Source of the DNA: Actinomycetota bacterium
Lineage (GTDB): Bacteria; Actinomycetota; Thermoleophilia; Miltoncostaeales; Miltoncostaeaceae
Assembly (NCBI GenBank): GCA_947475125.1
Contig: CANJMX010000018.1
Coordinates: 1 to 16,667 of the forward strand
Reading direction: 5' to 3'
Length of the DNA stretch: 16,667 nt
Positions 6,599 to 13,013 of the stretch are shown here, piece after piece (the stretch's first letter is position 1; every line of letters starts with the position of its first letter). A model generated the notes under the pieces. It was not told the origin of the DNA, searched no databases, and saw nothing but the letters and a program-made list of their open reading frames with translations. The translations under genes and the position numbers were made by a program.

Positions 6599-6867
6599 CC
6601 CCCTGCGACGGCAGGAAGGATGGTGACCTCCTGGCCGTCGGCCACTGCGGTGTCGATGCCCTGCTCAAAGCGGACGTCCTGCCCGGCGACGAACACGTTC
6701 ACGAAGCGGCGCAGCTTGCCGTCCTGCGTCACACGATCACGGAAGCCGGGGTGCTTGGCCTCGAGTTCGTCGATGATCGCGGCCACCGTGCCGGGTGCGC
6801 ACTCAACCGTGCCGGCATTGCCGGTGAGCGGGCGGAGCGGAGATGGAATGCGAACGGTCACGCTCAT
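6595..6867 (-). CDS. metO (cysO-like): MoaD/ThiS-family sulfur-carrier protein (CysO/MetO-like)
   Basis: 90-residue ubiquitin-fold carrier ending in a free Gly-Gly (VTILPAVAGG). From memory this tail is identical to that of mycobacterial CysO; RIPSPLRPLTG, FVNVFV and the DVRF stretch also match CysO closely. Such proteins are adenylated and thiocarboxylated at the C-terminal Gly, then donate sulfide to a partner PLP enzyme. It lies 28 nt behind the threonine-synthase-like gene with its own GAGGA 7 nt before the ATG. In Mycobacterium, CysO serves CysM in cysteine synthesis; here the partner gene and the upstream SAM riboswitch point to homocysteine synthesis (MetO role). No JAMM protease (Mec) or activating E1 (MoeZ) gene is in the window. 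Confidence 0.88.
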   Translation of the reverse strand: MSVTVRIPSPLRPLTGNAGTVECAPGTVAAIIDELEAKHPGFRDRVTQDGKLRRFVNVFVAGQDVRFEQGIDTAVADGQEVTILPAVAGG

Positions 6868-6895
6868 CGGGGAATCCTCAGGGTCGTCGGGTTGA

Positions 6896-8161
6896 TCATG
6901 CAGGAAGAGGGGCGCCGCGGCCTGCCACGGCGGCCTCGAAGTCGCCCACAGTGGGGCTGATTGTGACCGGCTGAACGCGATCGGCGATGGCGTCGAGTGT
7001 CTTCAGTCCATCGCCCGTGATGTACAGCACCACGCGTTCGTCGGGGCCGATATCGCCACGATCCGCCAAGCGCTTGAGCACTGCGGTGGTCACGCCACCA
7101 GCGGTCTCGGTGAAGATTCCCGTGGTCTCCGCCAGCAGGCAGATTCCGTCGGTGATCTCGCGCTCAGATACTGCGTCGATTGATCCGCCGGTTTCATGCG
7201 CAACATCAAGTGCGAAGACTCCATCAGCCGGGTTGCCGATCGCGAGACTCTTGGCGATGGTGTCCGGACGCACCGGGGTCACGAAGTCGAGCCCGGCCTC
7301 GTACGCCGCCGCCACGGGCCCGCAGCCCTGGGCCTGGGCGCCATTCATGTGCGGCACGTCGCCCTCAACGAGACCAAGCTCGAGAAACTCACCGAAGCCG
7401 CGGCGGATCTTGGTGTAGAGCGATCCAGAGGCGATGGGCACGATGCAGCGATCCGGCAGCGTCCAGCCGAGTTGCTCAACCGTCTCGTACGCGAGGGTCT
7501 TACTGCCCTCGCTGTAGTACGGCCGCACGTTGACGTTGACGAAGGCCCACGGGCGATCAGCGGCAAGCTCCATACACAGCCGGTTGACGTCGTCGTAGTT
7601 GCCATCAACGGCCACGAGCGTGCAGCCGTAAATACCCGTGGCAACGATCTTCTGAGACTCGAGGTCGCTCGGCACAAACACGAAGCTCTCCATGCCGGCG
7701 GCCGCAGCGTGTGCCGCCACCGACTGGGCCAGATTGCCTGTGGATGCACACGCGGCAACCTCAAACCCGAGTTCGCGGGCCTTCTGCAGCGCCACGCTCA
7801 CCACGCGATCCTTGAAGGAATGCGTGGGGTTGGCGGTCTCGTTCTTCACCCACACCTCCCCGAGGCCCAGGCGGGCAGCCAGACGCGGGGCGGGGACCAG
7901 AGGGCTCATGCCCACCGGCAGGCCCACCTGGGTGTCAATCGGCGCGCACGGCAGCAGGTCGGCATACCGCCAGATTGACTGGGGGCCGGCCTCAATGGAC
8001 TCACGGGTGACGTTGGCGCGCAGGTAGTCGAGGTCGTACACGACCTCGAGCGGGCCGAAGCAGAACTCGCAGGCGTACGAGGCGCCCAACGGCAACTCCT
8101 CGCCGCACTCCTTGCAGCGGAGCCCACGTGCTCCTGTGACGCGCCCTTCCGTGTGTCCCAT
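6896..8161 (-). CDS. metM (thrC-like): Threonine synthase-like PLP enzyme, probable MetM-type homocysteine synthase
   Basis: 421 residues. An N-terminal zinc ribbon (C16, C19, C31, C34) precedes a fold-type II PLP domain: NPTHSFKDR (111-119, with K117 the Schiff-base lysine), ASTGNLAQS (139-147, phosphate/PLP loop) and the C-terminal YITGDGLKT. Bona fide threonine synthases usually read NPTGSFKDRG; here Gly is His and the residue after DR is Val. By sequence alone it would be called threonine synthase (O-phosphohomoserine to threonine). The adjacent sulfur-carrier gene and the SAM-I riboswitch suggest instead sulfide transfer to O-phosphohomoserine giving homocysteine, as I recall for Streptomyces MetM. 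GGGAG lies 6 nt before the ATG and can be masked by a leader hairpin. Confidence 0.92.
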   Translation of the reverse strand: MGHTEGRVTGARGLRCKECGEELPLGASYACEFCFGPLEVVYDLDYLRANVTRESIEAGPQSIWRYADLLPCAPIDTQVGLPVGMSPLVPAPRLAARLGLGEVWVKNETANPTHSFKDRVVSVALQKARELGFEVAACASTGNLAQSVAAHAAAAGMESFVFVPSDLESQKIVATGIYGCTLVAVDGNYDDVNRLCMELAADRPWAFVNVNVRPYYSEGSKTLAYETVEQLGWTLPDRCIVPIASGSLYTKIRRGFGEFLELGLVEGDVPHMNGAQAQGCGPVAAAYEAGLDFVTPVRPDTIAKSLAIGNPADGVFALDVAHETGGSIDAVSEREITDGICLLAETTGIFTETAGGVTTAVLKRLADRGDIGPDERVVLYITGDGLKTLDAIADRVQPVTISPTVGDFEAAVAGRGAPLPA

Positions 8162-8167
8162 CCCAAT

Positions 8168-8187
8168 CTCCCAATCGGTGCCGGGAG
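8168..8187 (-). promoter_or_regulatory. Putative ribosome-site sequestering hairpin of the SAM riboswitch
   Basis: On the minus strand CTCCC (8187-8183), a 10-nt loop, then GGGAG (8172-8168), which is the Shine-Dalgarno of the PLP-enzyme gene. The same CTCCC can instead pair with a second GGGAG (8232-8228) at the P4/P1 junction of the aptamer, reinforced by TCGA (8218-8215) with TCGA (8191-8188). The two pairings are mutually exclusive, and the second competes with the SAM-bound fold. This gives a simple translational OFF switch with SAM. It is inferred by eye, not from an energy calculation. Confidence 0.6.
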
Positions 8188-8222
8188 TCGAGGGTCACGG
8201 TGCGAACCTGCACGTCGACCAT

Positions 8223-8323
8223 CGCATCTCCCAGGCATGAATGCCTGCTGGATTTGGCACCTGACGAGTATTCGCTGGTTGCCGCGGCTTCAAAGGGCCA
8301 TACCCTCCACCGCTCTTGATGCA
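8223..8323 (-). ncRNA. SAM-I (S-box) riboswitch
   Basis: The aptamer core reads clearly: P1 UGCAUC (8323-8318) pairs with GAUGCG (8228-8223); AAGAG then P2 GCGG/CCGC; the conserved GGAGGG and UGGCCC with UGAAG of the kink-turn and pseudoknot; GGCAACC; P3 (ACC...GGU with GCGA/UCGU); GGUGCCAAAUCC; and P4 CAGGCA-UUCA-UGCCUG (8247-8232). This is the SAM-I class layout rather than the actinobacterial SAM-IV form. It controls the PLP-enzyme/sulfur-carrier/SDR operon. No U-run terminator lies between it and the gene, so translational control through the hairpin at 8168-8187 is the likely output. Confidence 0.93.
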
Positions 8324-8329
8324 GGCGGC

Positions 8330-8359
8330 ACGCTAGCGGAGAGACCGGCGGCGCGTCAA
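8330..8359 (-). promoter_or_regulatory. Promoter of the riboswitch-led operon
   Basis: Minus strand: -35 TTGACG (8359-8354), 18-bp spacer, -10 TAGCGT (8335-8330). Transcription would start near 8323, exactly where the P1 strand of the SAM aptamer begins. This is the best sigma-70-type promoter in the window. Confidence 0.75.
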
Positions 8360-8429
8360 ACGCATCGCCCGACTCACGCAGATTTGAAACGCTGAAACAT
8401 CTCGGGCTACGCCGTCCGATGCGGCTGGT

Positions 8430-8435
8430 TACGAT
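8430..8435 (+). promoter_or_regulatory. Putative -10 box for the zinc-ribbon gene pair
   Basis: TACGAT lies 11 nt before the ATG at 8447, giving a leader of only a few nucleotides. No Shine-Dalgarno and no clear -35 are seen. It is divergent from the riboswitch-led promoter. Confidence 0.35.
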
Positions 8436-8446
8436 CCGTCCGTTCA

Positions 8447-9100
8447 ATGACTGATTCCGCTGCCGACGAGCCCATGGCCCCGGACCCTGTGTCTTCTGAC
8501 GCCGAGGTCGTGGCTCCCGCCCCCGAGAAGCATCGCCTCTTCCGGCGCCGCACCTCGGTGGCCGCGACGCCTCCTGACGCCGGCGTGGAAACCAACGCCA
8601 GCGAGCTGATCGAGGCTGAGTCGCCCGAGCACATCCGCCCCGGCGTGCTGCGTCGCCGTCGTCGCAGGCTCCTTGGCCAATATGAGCAGGGCATCTTTGA
8701 TCTGGGTGGGCTGGCCCTTGAGTTGTATGGCCGCGGGCTGCTCGCCGAAGAGGTGATGCGCCGACGTGCTGCCGAGGTGAACGACCTTCGTGGCCAGGTG
8801 CATCAGGTGGATGACCAACTGGACGACATCAAGTCGTCCCGTGCCGAGCGGCGGCAGGCCGGTCGCGGCCCCAGCATCACCTGCCCTTCGTGTGGCGCCC
8901 GCAGCAAGCCCGGGGCGAACTTCTGCGCTCAGTGCGGCGCGCCCCTCACCGTCGTCACCGAGGTGGTGGAGGTGGAGCAGGACACCATCGTCATCACCGA
9001 TTCGCCCGAGCAGCCGACGCAGGTCATTTCCGCTGACAGTGGCGACCAACAGGCCACGCAGGCCATTTCGATGCCCGGCGAGAGCGAGTCGAAGTCGTGA
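8447..9100 (+). CDS. Zinc-ribbon, coiled-coil protein of unknown function
   Basis: 217 residues, no signal peptide or membrane segment. Order of parts: an acidic, Ala/Pro-rich disordered start (1-60); a basic run RPGVLRRRRRRLLGQ (64-78); a helical region with YEQGIFDLGGLALELYGRGLL and EEVMRRRAAEVNDLRGQVHQ, probably coiled coil (about 79-135); a zinc ribbon with C146, C149, C160, C163 (CPSCG...CAQCG); and an acidic tail. Zinc ribbons of this type mostly mediate protein or nucleic-acid contacts. The next gene starts within its stop codon (GTGA) and also carries a zinc ribbon, so the two probably work together. No specific function can be assigned. Confidence 0.8.
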   Translation: MTDSAADEPMAPDPVSSDAEVVAPAPEKHRLFRRRTSVAATPPDAGVETNASELIEAESPEHIRPGVLRRRRRRLLGQYEQGIFDLGGLALELYGRGLLAEEVMRRRAAEVNDLRGQVHQVDDQLDDIKSSRAERRQAGRGPSITCPSCGARSKPGANFCAQCGAPLTVVTEVVEVEQDTIVITDSPEQPTQVISADSGDQQATQAISMPGESESKS

Positions 9101-9978
9101 CGTCGCACGAGAGCCCGTATCCGGGAGTCGATCCGCCGCACCCTGATCCCGCGAGCGGCGCCTCACCCGGTGACGACGCCTCCACGGTGGAGACACCTGC
9201 GCCGCCTCCCACCTGCTCGGTGTGCGGTTGCGAGCTTGACCCCGCGCAGACCTACTGCCTTGAGTGCGGATCACCCACTCCGCTCGCCCCCAAACTGCGG
9301 CGCGGCGCTGGTGGCCTCGCAAGCGTGGCAATCGGGCTGGCCATCCTCGGTGCCGGCGCAGGTGCCCTCGCCTACGTGGCGTCCAACGACGACGGTGGCC
9401 CGGAAGCGGTTCCGGTGCCGATGGTCAGTACGGCGCCCGTTATCACGGTGCCCACCACTGCGATTCCCACCACCAGTACCGACTCGAGCCTGCCCGGCGA
9501 CACCATGGGCACCCTCCCCACCGACACGAGCGGGCTGTTCCCCGACACCACGGCCACCACTGGCGGCCTTCCCGTGGACACCACTGCGACCACCGGCGAC
9601 TCCGGTGTGCTCACGGTGACGGGCCCTGGGGTGGACGGGCAGACCACCAGCGAGTTGCCCACCACAAGCGACTCCACCGGTTCGGCAGGAGGCGGTTCAT
9701 CTGTCACCGGATCTGACGACTGGCCGTCGGGGACCAGCGGTTGGACCGCCATCGTGTCGAGCGTCAGGAACGAGGCGGCAGCGCGCTCGGCGGCATCAAA
9801 GCTCCAGTCGTCTGGTCAGCCGGGTGGCGTGCTGTTCAGCACCGATCATCCGCCGCTTCGTGCCGGGTACTGGGTGGTGTTCTCCGGTGTCTTCACCACC
9901 AAGTCCGAGGCGCTCTCACACGCGCGGTCGCTCGTGAGCACGTACCCCGGCTCCTACCCGCGAGAGATCACCTCGTAG
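9097..9978 (+). CDS. Membrane-anchored zinc-ribbon / SPOR-domain protein
   Basis: 293 residues starting with GTG in a 4-bp GTGA overlap with the preceding gene. Parts in order: Pro-rich cytoplasmic start; zinc ribbon (C40, C43, C54, C57); one transmembrane helix (about 71-94); a long Thr/Ser/Pro/Gly-rich linker (about 100-235) rich in short TTATTG- and PTTS-like repeats; and a C-terminal SPOR-like domain (about 238-293, beginning GWTAIVSSV and containing AGYWVVFSGVFTTKSEALSHARSL). SPOR domains bind denuded peptidoglycan at division sites, so the protein would have a cytoplasmic zinc ribbon tied to a wall-facing SPOR domain. A cell-division or envelope role is inferred from the domain order only. 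Confidence 0.85.
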   Translation: MTSHESPYPGVDPPHPDPASGASPGDDASTVETPAPPPTCSVCGCELDPAQTYCLECGSPTPLAPKLRRGAGGLASVAIGLAILGAGAGALAYVASNDDGGPEAVPVPMVSTAPVITVPTTAIPTTSTDSSLPGDTMGTLPTDTSGLFPDTTATTGGLPVDTTATTGDSGVLTVTGPGVDGQTTSELPTTSDSTGSAGGGSSVTGSDDWPSGTSGWTAIVSSVRNEAAARSAASKLQSSGQPGGVLFSTDHPPLRAGYWVVFSGVFTTKSEALSHARSLVSTYPGSYPREITS

Positions 9979-9996
9979 CAGCGGCGCTGGTGCGTG

Positions 9997-11154
9997 TCAG
10001 CCGGTGAGGCGGATCGCACGTGTGACGCCCGCCCGTGAGGCGTCGCCGAGCACCACAACACTGCCGCGCCCCGCGGCACCCGACGTGCCAACGGAGACCC
10101 TTCCCGACGGCGCCACGCGTGCGGTGCCCACGATGCGCGCGCCCACGCGCACCTGAACCCGTAGGCCCGTCGCCAGGGGCCCCACCTTGGCTGTCACACG
10201 CCCCGCCGATGCCCGAAGCGCCGAGAGCGACACACCACGCGCCGGTGTGGCCACCGGGCCGAGCGCCAGCATTCCGCCTTCTGTCGTGGTGGCCGTGAGC
10301 GCCATGCGGCGCTGGGCACCTGCCACCCGCACATGCAGCCACGTCCAGGAGCCATCACTGGCCGTGAGCCGCGCCTGCGCCCCTCCTGCGGACGCGATGA
10401 CAGTTCCTGATCCCCGCACCGCCACGCCGAGGTACCGGGCACCGCCTCCCAGCGCAACGCCTGGGGTGCTCGCCGTGAGCGTTCCGTCATCCACCCGGAA
10501 AGCGGACCGGCCCCACGAGCGGGCCACCACGGGGAGCCCTGCGGCGACCGACCACCCCGGTAGCGCCGCCCGTACCGGACCCATGCCACCGATGAGAAGC
10601 CGTCGACCGAGCGATGACACCGGGTCGAGCACGATGCGCACCGTCTGCCCGGCGACAGCACCGACAGGTACATCCATTGACCGCACGCCCCGGTCCGGCA
10701 GAAGTGTGATGAGCGGGATGTCGGGTCCACCGCCCTGTGGTCGCGCCCGCACGTCCACGAACGCGTTGGCGCCCGGTACACCGATTCTCACCGGCATCAC
10801 CTGTGCGCCCTGAGGGATGGCCACCAATGGGCCGAGCACGGTGGTGTTGTCTGATGCCGAGATGACGGGACCATCGGCGAGCACCAACGAGGTGGCGGGG
10901 CCCAGAACGCCCCAGCCGAGGAGTCCCGATGACAGATCACCGTTGGGCACCGCCGCCAGATCGGATGCCGGGCCAAGCGGCACACCAGCAGGAGCGGCGC
11001 CGGCAGAGCCGACGATGACGAGCGTTGCGACGAGCGTTGCGGAAGCGATTCGGACGGCGATTCCCGGGTTGGGGGATAGATTGCCCGCCCATGGTAGATC
11101 CCATCCGGGGGGAGACCCCGCACACTCGGGTCGGCGTTGACGTCGGCGGCACAT
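9997..11154 (-). CDS. Secreted beta-sandwich-rich protein of unknown function
   Basis: Up to 385 residues. A signal-peptide-like segment VRIASATLVATLVIVGSAGA lies about 35 residues in. After it come NGDLSSGLLGWGV, typical of jelly-roll carbohydrate-binding-like domains, a second similar all-beta region (about PGWSVAAGLPVV to ALGPVATPA) and an Ig-like C-terminal segment with VQVRVGARIVGTARV. It is Gly/Ala/Val-rich and has no catalytic motif I recognise. The start is uncertain: ATG 11154 is the only canonical codon before the signal peptide but leaves a 34-residue arginine-rich extension and overlaps the divergent hyuA by 64 bp. A non-canonical ATC near 11061 or 11049 would give a normal signal peptide. 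Coding status is good; the 5' end is not resolved. Confidence 0.72.
   Translation of the reverse strand: MCRRRQRRPECAGSPPGWDLPWAGNLSPNPGIAVRIASATLVATLVIVGSAGAAPAGVPLGPASDLAAVPNGDLSSGLLGWGVLGPATSLVLADGPVISASDNTTVLGPLVAIPQGAQVMPVRIGVPGANAFVDVRARPQGGGPDIPLITLLPDRGVRSMDVPVGAVAGQTVRIVLDPVSSLGRRLLIGGMGPVRAALPGWSVAAGLPVVARSWGRSAFRVDDGTLTASTPGVALGGGARYLGVAVRGSGTVIASAGGAQARLTASDGSWTWLHVRVAGAQRRMALTATTTEGGMLALGPVATPARGVSLSALRASAGRVTAKVGPLATGLRVQVRVGARIVGTARVAPSGRVSVGTSGAAGRGSVVVLGDASRAGVTRAIRLTG
11017..11040. repeat. 12-bp tandem duplication inside a signal-peptide sequence
   Basis: GACGAGCGTTGC occurs twice in direct succession. On the minus strand it encodes ATLVATLV within the hydrophobic core of the secreted protein's signal peptide, so unit gain or loss would keep frame and change core length by four residues. 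Confidence 0.8.
11077..11082 (+). promoter_or_regulatory. Putative -10 box of a leaderless hyuA promoter
   Basis: TAGATT lies 8 nt before the ATG at 11091, with no Shine-Dalgarno between them. No good -35 is seen. It supports the start at 11091 over a longer reading. Confidence 0.5.
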
Positions 11155-13013
11155 TCACCGACGCCGTCGTGGTATCGGCGCACGGCATCTTTGCCGCCAA
11201 GGTTCCCACCACCCCGCACGATCAGGGGGAGGGCGTCGTGGCCGCGGTGGCAGCCGCGCTCAACGCCGCCGGGGTGACCGGCGCAGAGGTCCGGTCGCTC
11301 GCCCACGGCATGACGGTGGGCACCAACGCGCTCCTCGAGCGGCGCGGCGCCCGGGTATGTCTGATCACCACGCAGGGCTTTGAGGACATCCTCGAACTGC
11401 GCCGCCAGGACCGGGCCTCGCTGTACCGCCTTGAGCAACAGCATCCGGCCCCACTCGTGCGCGCAGACCACGTGATCGGCGCCAGAGAGCGCATGACCCC
11501 CACTGGTATCGAACTGCCGCTCAACGACGATGCGATTCGTGAGGTGGTTGCCGCAGTGGTGGCGCGGAACCCCGAGTCGGTGGCGATCGGCCTGCTCTTC
11601 GCGTATCGGGATCCATCACACGAGACCGCCCTCGCGAGCGCCATACGCTCAGCGCTGCCGGGTATCCCCATTTCCGTCTCATCTGAGGTGCTCCCCGAGA
11701 TCAGGGAGTACGAGCGCGTTGCCACCACGGCCCTCGATGCCTATCTCGCGCCCGTGCTCCTCACCTATCTTGAGCACCTCGCGGGCCGTACGGCGGCGGC
11801 GGGCCTGCCGGACCCCTCCATCATGCAGTCGAGCGGCGGCCTGATGAGCCTCGAGGCGGCCGCCACACATGCTGCACGCACCGTCCTGTCTGGTCCCGCG
11901 GGCGGACTGGTGGGTGCCGCGGCGGTTGCAGCGAGCATCCACGAGCCGCTGGCCCTGGCGTTCGACATGGGTGGGACATCATGCGATGTCGCCCTCATCG
12001 ACGATGGTGAACCCGCACGGGCGCCGGGGCGCACCGTCGCCGGTCACCCGGTGCACCTCCCCATGCTCGACATCCATACGGTGTCGGCTGGCGGAGGCAG
12101 CATCGCGTGGGCAGATGGTGGGGGCGCCCTGCGTGTGGGGCCGCACTCGGCCGCGGCGGTTCCGGGGCCGGCCGCATACGGCCTCGGTGGCACGGAGCCC
12201 ACGGTGACCGACGCCAATGTGGTGCTCGGCCGCGTGTCCGGGGATCTCGGGGCCGGGGGCGAGATACACCTCGATCGAGCCCGCGCACTCGAGGCTGTCA
12301 CGGCATTTGGCGAGCAGCTCGGCCTTCCGCCCGTGCAATGCGCTGAGGGCATCATCGCCGTCGCCGTTTCGCAGATGGTGGGGGCACTCCGCGTGGTGAG
12401 TGTGGAACGCGGCATCGATCCCCGGCACGGCGTGCTCATCGCATTTGGTGGTGCGGGCCCGATGCACGCCTGCGACGTTGCCGACTCGCTTCAGATCGCG
12501 CGCATCGCATGTCCGGCATCCGCGGGTGTGCTGGCCGCGCTGGGCATGGTGGTGGCCGGGGAGCGGTGCGACCACGTGCAGACGGTGCTTCTTCCCGCCG
12601 GAGATCACGCATCGCTTGCCCGCGCGGTCGCACCACTCCTCGCGATGGCCATGGGAGATGTCCCCGGCGGACGCATCGAGACCCACGCCGACTGCCGCTA
12701 CATCGGACAGAGCCATGCGCTCAGCGTCCCATGGGACCCGCAGGATCCGGGCGCCGGCCTCGCGGACGCATTTCATGCCGCCCACCAGCGCGCATCCGGC
12801 GGGGCGATGCCGGGTCGCACCGTCGAGGTTGTGTCGCTGCGCGTCGCGGCCATCTCCGACGGCCCAGACATCCCCCGTGATCTCGCAGCGCCCGCAGGCC
12901 CCCCAATTGCCGGGCCCATCAGCATTCCCATGGCCGGCAGCACGTGCTGGGTCGCCGACGGATGGGTTGCCACGGCACACACTGACGGTGCGATCACGCT
13001 GGAGCGCTCATGA
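11091..13013 (+). CDS. hyuA: Hydantoinase A / 5-oxoprolinase-type ATPase subunit
   Basis: 640 residues, slightly shorter than the usual 650-700. ATP-dependent subunit of the hydantoinase/5-oxoprolinase/acetone-carboxylase superfamily (ASKHA fold); members open cyclic amides such as 5-oxoproline or hydantoins. Signatures: GVDVGGTFTDAVV (about 15-27, phosphate loop), AHGMTVGTNALLERRGA, EVLPEIREYERVATTALDAYL, FDMGGTSCDVALI, TVSAGGGSIAW, PTVTDANVVLGRV and FGGAGPMHA. ATG 11091 is chosen because the conserved N-terminus begins 14 residues later and a TAGATT box lies 8 nt upstream. The stop overlaps the hyuB ATG as ATGA. Motifs do not fix the substrate; no amidohydrolase, racemase or transporter gene adjoins. 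Confidence 0.93.
   Translation: MVDPIRGETPHTRVGVDVGGTFTDAVVVSAHGIFAAKVPTTPHDQGEGVVAAVAAALNAAGVTGAEVRSLAHGMTVGTNALLERRGARVCLITTQGFEDILELRRQDRASLYRLEQQHPAPLVRADHVIGARERMTPTGIELPLNDDAIREVVAAVVARNPESVAIGLLFAYRDPSHETALASAIRSALPGIPISVSSEVLPEIREYERVATTALDAYLAPVLLTYLEHLAGRTAAAGLPDPSIMQSSGGLMSLEAAATHAARTVLSGPAGGLVGAAAVAASIHEPLALAFDMGGTSCDVALIDDGEPARAPGRTVAGHPVHLPMLDIHTVSAGGGSIAWADGGGALRVGPHSAAAVPGPAAYGLGGTEPTVTDANVVLGRVSGDLGAGGEIHLDRARALEAVTAFGEQLGLPPVQCAEGIIAVAVSQMVGALRVVSVERGIDPRHGVLIAFGGAGPMHACDVADSLQIARIACPASAGVLAALGMVVAGERCDHVQTVLLPAGDHASLARAVAPLLAMAMGDVPGGRIETHADCRYIGQSHALSVPWDPQDPGAGLADAFHAAHQRASGGAMPGRTVEVVSLRVAAISDGPDIPRDLAAPAGPPIAGPISIPMAGSTCWVADGWVATAHTDGAITLERS

Noticed and set aside
8001..8222. 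ORF starting with ATG inside the riboswitch 3' end, behind a GGGAG (MVDVQVRTVTLDS...)
   Set aside because: It overlaps the PLP-enzyme gene for about 160 bp in another frame, and its downstream residues become Arg-rich shadow sequence. The start and ribosome site could still be used for a short attenuating peptide, so it is worth remembering, but coding support is lacking.
11979..12980. Minus-strand 333-aa ORF opposite hyuA
   Set aside because: Antisense shadow rich in His, Arg and Gly; hyuA motifs on the plus strand are unmistakable.
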